From Bifidobacteriaceae bacterium (GTDB taxonomy: Bacteria; Actinomycetota; Actinomycetes; Actinomycetales; WQXJ01): a stretch of DNA of 7,154 bases. Made by a program: the position numbers and the translations under genes. Every line of letters begins with the position of its first letter. Positions within the stretch are counted from its first letter, which is position 1. The notes under the pieces were generated by a model. That model did no database searches and had not been told where the DNA came from. It saw nothing but the letters and a program-made list of their open reading frames with translations. The stretch covers positions 1-7,154 of the forward strand of contig JAISCU010000147.1 of assembly GCA_031265345.1 (NCBI GenBank), given 5' to 3'. This document shows, in pieces, positions 4,898-7,154 of this stretch.

Positions 4898-6046
4898 GTG
4901 AGAGGGGTGCGGCCGGTGAGAGCAAAGACTCGGCGGCGCGACCTGACTGGGTCGGCGTCCGTGAAGGCCGCGGCGGCCGTCGTGGTGGCGCTCTTGGCGG
5001 CGGGCGTGGTCGCGTGTGACCAGCACGGCCCGGAATCGGGTGAGGCGGTGAAGCTGACCGGGTCGTCCTCTTCTGGCGCAGAAGGTTCTCAGGTAGCGAG
5101 TTCTGCCAGCGTACCGCCCACGGCGAGTTGGAGCACGCCGCTTGGCCTGGCCCCGCCCCTCGCGGAGTACGCCACCTATCTCGCTGGACCGTCGGCCGAC
5201 GCTGGGCAAACAGCGAGACTGAAGGAGGCGTGGGACTCACAGCAGGGCGAAATGGCGTCGTGCATGAGGAAGCAAGGGTTCGATTACACGCCGCGCGAAT
5301 TTCAACCTCCCATCGATCTGGGCGCTGCGGACCAGACGATCACCAATCTGCCCGTGCCGCTACTGGCGGGCGAAAGGGCCGACGTGGTGGCGTACGGCTA
5401 CGGGCTGATGGCAGATCCCGAGACTCGGCTAGCCGACGATTCTCCGGAGGACCCGAACGTCGCCCACGCCGATTCGCTCGGCCCGGCTGCGGCGCTCGAG
5501 TTCAACGCCGCCCTTTACGGTGACCCGTATTCGCAGGACCCTGGGGACCTTGGCTGCTCAGGGGAGGCGTTGACGAAGTTCCCGCAGCCCGCGGGGACAT
5601 CGGCGCAGGAAGCCTTCGATTCGCAGTTCGGGGACTTGGCGGCGGCTGCGAGCATCTCCACGACCCGTGGTCTGATGGAGGACCGGCGGACCTTGGAACT
5701 CGACACCGCCTGGGAGGTCTGCATGTCACGAGCTGGGTTCGAACTCGATTCGGACGCGGATCATCACGGACCAGTCTTGGGCCTTGACCTGGCTATCCGC
5801 ACCAGGCAGGACGGGAGCGCTGGCCCTCGGCAGCCGGACACTCCGACTGCCGACATATCTATGGAGGAGAAGTCTTTGCTGGGCACCGAGGCGGAGCGGG
5901 GTGTGGCAGTAGCAGATTTCGATTGCCGAGTTACCACGGACTACATCACCCGGATTTCGGCAATCCGCGTTGCCCGCGACAACGAGTTCATCGATGCCAA
6001 CCGGGAAGCTTTGGAACAACTGGTCGTGGCTGCATCCTCGTGGTAG
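4898..6046 (+). CDS. Secreted lipoprotein with paired CM-x4-GF motifs, function unknown
   Basis: Predicted 382-residue lipoprotein. A basic N-terminus (with RAKTRRR) leads into a hydrophobic stretch ending in the lipobox VVAC, so C40 should be lipidated and anchored on the outer face of the membrane. A Ser/Gly/Ala-rich linker follows to about residue 80. The mature part has four cysteines: C122 in SCMRKQGFDY, C220 in LGCSGEA, C275 in EVCMSRAGFEL and C343 in DFDCRVTT. The repeated CM-x4-GF motif, each later followed by a lone cysteine, suggests two related halves with two disulfides. I recall similar motifs in uncharacterised actinobacterial lipoproteins but know no function. GTG 4898 fits a leaderless start; GTG 4916 (AGAGGGG upstream) and GTG 4961 (a compact 18-residue signal) are alternatives. 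Confidence 0.82.
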   Translation: MRGVRPVRAKTRRRDLTGSASVKAAAAVVVALLAAGVVACDQHGPESGEAVKLTGSSSSGAEGSQVASSASVPPTASWSTPLGLAPPLAEYATYLAGPSADAGQTARLKEAWDSQQGEMASCMRKQGFDYTPREFQPPIDLGAADQTITNLPVPLLAGERADVVAYGYGLMADPETRLADDSPEDPNVAHADSLGPAAALEFNAALYGDPYSQDPGDLGCSGEALTKFPQPAGTSAQEAFDSQFGDLAAAASISTTRGLMEDRRTLELDTAWEVCMSRAGFELDSDADHHGPVLGLDLAIRTRQDGSAGPRQPDTPTADISMEEKSLLGTEAERGVAVADFDCRVTTDYITRISAIRVARDNEFIDANREALEQLVVAASSW

Positions 6047-6096
6047 GGGCAAGGACAAGCTCGCGTGCTGCCTGCCTTTCCGGGCGAAGGCCATAG

Positions 6097-6112
6097 CGAC
6101 AGACGGCTGTCG
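6097..6112 (+). terminator. Small hairpin after the lipoprotein gene
   Basis: CGACAG pairs perfectly with CTGTCG around an ACGG loop, 50 bases past the stop. It lacks a T-run; weak candidate. Confidence 0.25.
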
Positions 6113-6164
6113 GGTGGTTGCCCAGTACGGCGGCCCAGCAGGGCACGGTAGTCAGGTGTCGCAA

Positions 6165-6182
6165 GGGGCCTCAGTCGGCCCC
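6165..6182. terminator. GC-rich palindrome between convergent genes
   Basis: GGGGCC pairs with GGCCCC around TCAGTC. It lies between the lipoprotein gene (plus strand) and the vapBC2 pair (minus strand), the position expected of a bidirectional terminator. No T-run on either side. Confidence 0.4.
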
Positions 6183-6199
6183 GGCCGAGCGGACTCGCA

Positions 6200-6298
6200 G
6201 CGTCGAGTTGGACCGAGGCGACTGCCTGCGACGCGGGGAACGCCCCGATGCGCCCGCAAGCCCTGCCGAGTCGAATCGGCCGCGGACGTCGGTCGGCC
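6200..6298 (-). repeat. Non-coding 3' tail of the intact vapBC cassette, copy B
   Basis: Counterpart of 3036-3133, in the same orientation and the same position relative to a vapBC pair. It contains the hairpin CGGGG-AACG-CCCCG at 6234-6247 (plus-strand reading). The other copy has the same stem with a different loop. The hairpin would lie about 75 bases past the vapC2 stop and may be its terminator. Confidence 0.8.
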
Positions 6299-6322
6299 GC
6301 TCGCTGACACTGTCCCGCCCAG

Positions 6323-6754
6323 TTAGGTTCTGGTGGCTTCGCCTCCAGGTTGTGGACGTGCGACTGCGACCAGTTCGAGGATCGTGTCCAAACCGGAGTA
6401 GTCGGTCGGATCGGTCGTGTAGAGCGGCAACCCGCGTGACACCGCGATTGCGGCGATCATCTGGTCCGCCACGCGACTCCTCGGCGAGCGGCCGACTCCG
6501 CGGACGGCGGCCGTGACGCGGCCATAGGCCCGAGCTGCCGCGAGGTCGAAGGGCAGCGGCGCGAACTCGCTTTCGGCGCGCTGGAGCAATTCGAGGCGGG
6601 CGGCGCGTTCTAGCGGGTCGCGCGCGGCGTGCACCCCAGCCGCGAGTTCGGCGACCGTCACCGTCGAGATCGCGGCCAACTCCGGGAGTTCGGGTGCTCG
6701 GAGAGCGGCCCAATGGATCAGAATGTCCGTGTCGAGCAGTCCGGCGGTCGCCAT
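6323..6754 (-). CDS. vapC: PIN-domain ribonuclease toxin (VapC-like), paralogue of the decayed copy
   Basis: Predicted 143-residue PIN-domain RNase, cognate toxin of the antitoxin ending at 6759. The catalytic acids are in place: D8 in GLLDTDILI, E36 in VAELAAGVHAA, D97 in RVADQMIAAIA and D115 in YTTDPTDYSGL, with D118 nearby. This motif set is that of classic VapC proteins. ATG 6754 starts four bases after the antitoxin stop and gives MATAGLLDTD; a longer frame from 6868 would run through the antitoxin gene and is rejected. The four-base spacing and lack of a Shine-Dalgarno suggest coupling to antitoxin translation. The protein is intact, unlike its relative at 3139-3202. The RNA target is unknown. 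Confidence 0.93.
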   Translation of the reverse strand: MATAGLLDTDILIHWAALRAPELPELAAISTVTVAELAAGVHAARDPLERAARLELLQRAESEFAPLPFDLAAARAYGRVTAAVRGVGRSPRSRVADQMIAAIAVSRGLPLYTTDPTDYSGLDTILELVAVARPQPGGEATRT

Positions 6755-6758
6755 GGCG

Positions 6759-7028
6759 TCAACGGGCAAACGGATCGTCGGCGAATTGATCCGCAGAGGC
6801 GTCGCGATCAGCGCGGAATGCCTCCGCGTCGATTGGCGGGAGCCCGCGCCCGAGGGCCAGGAACTCATCGCGGCCTAGGAACGTGCGCTTGCGCGGCAGC
6901 GGAACGAACTGGCCGATTCCGCGTCCACCGCGTGTCACGGTGAACGTCTCGCCCTGCTCGATGGCGTTCATGATCTCGCGCGAGCGGAGTCGCAGATCGC
7001 GTTGGCTGATCCGTTGTTCGGCGATCAC
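6759..7028 (-). CDS. vapB: Phd/YefM-like antitoxin (VapB)
   Basis: Predicted 89-residue antitoxin from GTG 7028. The sequence follows the Phd/YefM plan: a short N-terminal DNA-binding segment (QRISQRDLRLRSREIMNAIEQ), the turn GETFTVTRGGRGIGQFVPLP, then a toxin-binding tail ending in DPFAR. The frame extends to ATG 7058, but GTG 7028 is preferred for three reasons: extended -10 TGCTACAGT lies just upstream at leaderless spacing; the shorter protein fits the family's usual N-terminus; and homology with the decayed copy stops at exactly this point. A perfect palindrome at 7041-7053 overlaps the -10 and is a good autoregulatory operator. It pairs with the PIN toxin at 6323-6754. Confidence 0.9.
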   Translation of the reverse strand: MIAEQRISQRDLRLRSREIMNAIEQGETFTVTRGGRGIGQFVPLPRKRTFLGRDEFLALGRGLPPIDAEAFRADRDASADQFADDPFAR

Positions 7029-7035
7029 AGAGTCG

Positions 7036-7044
7036 ACTGTAGCA
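7036..7044 (-). promoter_or_regulatory. Extended -10 element of vapBC2
   Basis: On the minus strand, TGCTACAGT (TGn plus TACAGT). The hexamer ends 7 bases before GTG 7028, predicting a leaderless message. It closely resembles TGCTAACAT before the other antitoxin gene at 3947-3955. Confidence 0.5.
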
Positions 7045-7053
7045 CCTGGTGCT
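7041..7053. promoter_or_regulatory. Perfect 13-bp palindrome, likely vapBC2 operator
   Basis: AGCACC-T-GGTGCT is an exact dyad with a one-base centre. It overlaps the extended -10 element, the position at which VapBC complexes usually repress their own promoters. Repressor binding is inferred from position only. Confidence 0.55.
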
Positions 7054-7087
7054 TCCATGTGCCATCTGTCCTTGGGGATGCTTGCCT

Positions 7088-7123
7088 CGGTGCCGGTGCC
7101 GGTGCCGGTGCCGGTGCCGGTGC
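7088..7123. repeat. Six perfect CGGTGC hexamer units
   Basis: Thirty-six bases of exact hexanucleotide repeat followed by GGTTGC and two G-runs. Such a tract can change length by slippage; because the unit is six bases, no reading frame would shift. Confidence 0.95.
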
Positions 7124-7129
7124 GGTTGC

Positions 7130-7144
7130 GGGGGGGCGGGGGGG
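7130..7144 (+). other. Two G7 runs, potential G-quadruplex
   Basis: Seven G, one C, seven G. Four G-triplets with single-base loops can be drawn, the most stable class of predicted quadruplex. The sequence continues past the window, so its genetic context is unknown. Confidence 0.6.
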
Positions 7145-7154
7145 CGAGCCGGTG

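Noticed and set aside
4428..5240. 270-codon minus-strand frame across vapC1 and the lipoprotein start
   Set aside because: It is antisense to two supported genes and crosses the promoter dyad; the product is a low-complexity Arg/Pro/Ser shadow.
6755..6868. Longer start for the PIN toxin at 6868
   Set aside because: The added residues come from a shifted frame of the antitoxin gene. ATG 6754 gives the canonical PIN N-terminus.

Overview
The window is GC-rich DNA (roughly two thirds G+C by eye), and its gene content points to a high-GC actinobacterium. It carries a MntR of the mycobacterial SirR/MntR type with a C-terminal SH3-like domain, an actinobacterial-style cysteine-rich lipoprotein, VapBC toxin-antitoxin pairs, and several starts that look leaderless (a TAnnnT -10 element 6-7 bases before the start codon). 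The species cannot be named from the sequence.

Layout, left to right. Positions 1-154 hold a cluster of a 19-base motif: one inverted copy, then three direct copies spaced exactly 31 bases apart. No gene is visible there. A manganese-type DtxR-family regulator (mntR, 1074/1077 down to 376, minus strand) is divergent from a phosphoglucomutase gene (pgm, 1313-3001, plus strand). The 235-base gap between them contains a 14-bp perfect inverted repeat enclosing a second stem. These two genes look like ordinary core chromosome.

From about 3036 rightwards the window is accessory in character. A decayed vapBC copy (3139-3476, minus) has lost its antitoxin start codon and promoter, and its toxin is frameshifted and cut to about 20 codons. 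Next comes a gene-free repeat cluster (3500-3860): a 44/46-base direct repeat flanks two tandem 93-base units, each able to fold into a long hairpin. An intact RHH/PIN pair follows (3962-4659, plus), then a secreted cysteine-patterned lipoprotein of unknown function (4898-6046, plus). Facing it is an intact Phd-like/PIN pair (7028 down to 6323, minus), which is the full-length paralogue of the decayed copy. The homology between the two copies includes about 100 bp of non-coding tail, so the duplicated unit was a cassette larger than the two genes. The right edge has six CGGTGC units and two runs of seven G.

The intact toxin-antitoxin pairs should work as standard type II modules: the antitoxin binds and neutralises the PIN ribonuclease, and the complex represses its own promoter. 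A perfect 13-bp palindrome overlapping the vapB2 -10 element fits this. No complete novel defence or mobile system is visible. The most unusual material is non-coding: the phased motif cluster, the 93-bp hairpin repeats, and the duplicated cassette with its conserved tail.
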